Shown here piece by piece: positions 44,389-44,437 of a stretch of DNA of 44,437 bases. Position 1 is the first letter of the stretch. Each line of letters starts with the position of its first letter. Origin of the DNA: an uncultured Allomuricauda sp. (lineage in GTDB: Bacteria; Bacteroidota; Bacteroidia; Flavobacteriales; Flavobacteriaceae); contig NZ_CAMYIC010000015.1 in NCBI RefSeq assembly GCF_947258355.1, forward strand, positions 1-44,437. Reading direction: 5' to 3'. The notes beneath the pieces were generated by a model. It searched no databases, was not told the DNA's origin, and was given only the letters and a program-made list of their open reading frames with translations. The position numbers and the translations under genes were made by a program.

Positions 44389-44437
44389 ACAAAATTTGTT
44401 AAACGGCTTTCTTTGGATAGCAGCTATAATATTTGGT

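Noticed and set aside
1..44437. CRISPR array, tRNA, rRNA, prophage or transposase gene
   Set aside because: The intergenic gaps are short and were read through; none holds regularly spaced repeats, a cloverleaf or such a gene.

Overview
The window is a contiguous piece of a Bacteroidota chromosome, almost certainly from a marine Flavobacteriaceae member; a Muricauda/Allomuricauda-like genus is a guess from overall feel only. The evidence is a short primary sigma factor without region 1.1, promoters of the TTG...TAnnTTTG class that this sigma factor reads, an LpxC-FabZ fusion, a bifunctional HisB, moderate to low GC, A-rich ribosome-binding regions, and a copy of the flavobacterial repeat carrying CCCTGAGCGCAGTCGAAGGG. 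There is no tRNA, rRNA, CRISPR array, prophage or insertion sequence with transposase.

Left part (1-14.7 kb): menB (menaquinone), a long-chain acyl-CoA ligase, a small membrane-anchored unknown, a class I methyltransferase, a GH3 glycosidase divergent from a Nudix-type (NrtR/AraR-like) regulator with two 17-bp operators between them, a D-aminoacylase-like lipoprotein followed by a serine beta-lactamase-fold hydrolase, an AT-rich unknown with a TTG start, a glycosyltransferase and a DEAD/DEAH helicase.

Middle (14.9-26.7 kb): rpoD ends at a hairpin terminator that also faces an opposing unit encoding a degenerate Hpt-like protein, a 119-residue protein and two tiny ORFs of 32 and 33 codons. 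Several of these proteins share a short C-terminal motif; this is the best candidate here for something undescribed. Next come a lipoprotein M19 dipeptidase, an acyl-CoA thioesterase, a DUF72 protein, a 38-residue membrane ORF, a conserved 137-residue unknown, DUF2461, cysE-cysM, a four-helix membrane protein, and a MoxR/BchI-like ATPase with its VWA partner.

Right part (26.7-44.4 kb, all on the minus strand): a complete histidine operon, hisG-D-C-B-[four-helix bundle insert]-H-A-[DinB]-F-IE. It is preceded by a leader peptide with three consecutive His codons and a terminator/antiterminator pair, a classical attenuator. Upstream lie fabG with a VWA membrane protein and an SPFH/prohibitin protein, then sucD, then a lipid A cluster lpxD-lpxC/fabZ-lpxA-efp and a second lpxD-type acyltransferase.

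The genes are mainly core metabolism (menaquinone, cysteine, histidine, lipid A/fatty acid, TCA cycle). Accessory material is concentrated at 2.9-13 kb, 15.8-17.4 kb and in two insertions inside the his operon. Several promoters place the -7 box only 4-7 nt before the start codon, suggesting leaderless or nearly leaderless messages.
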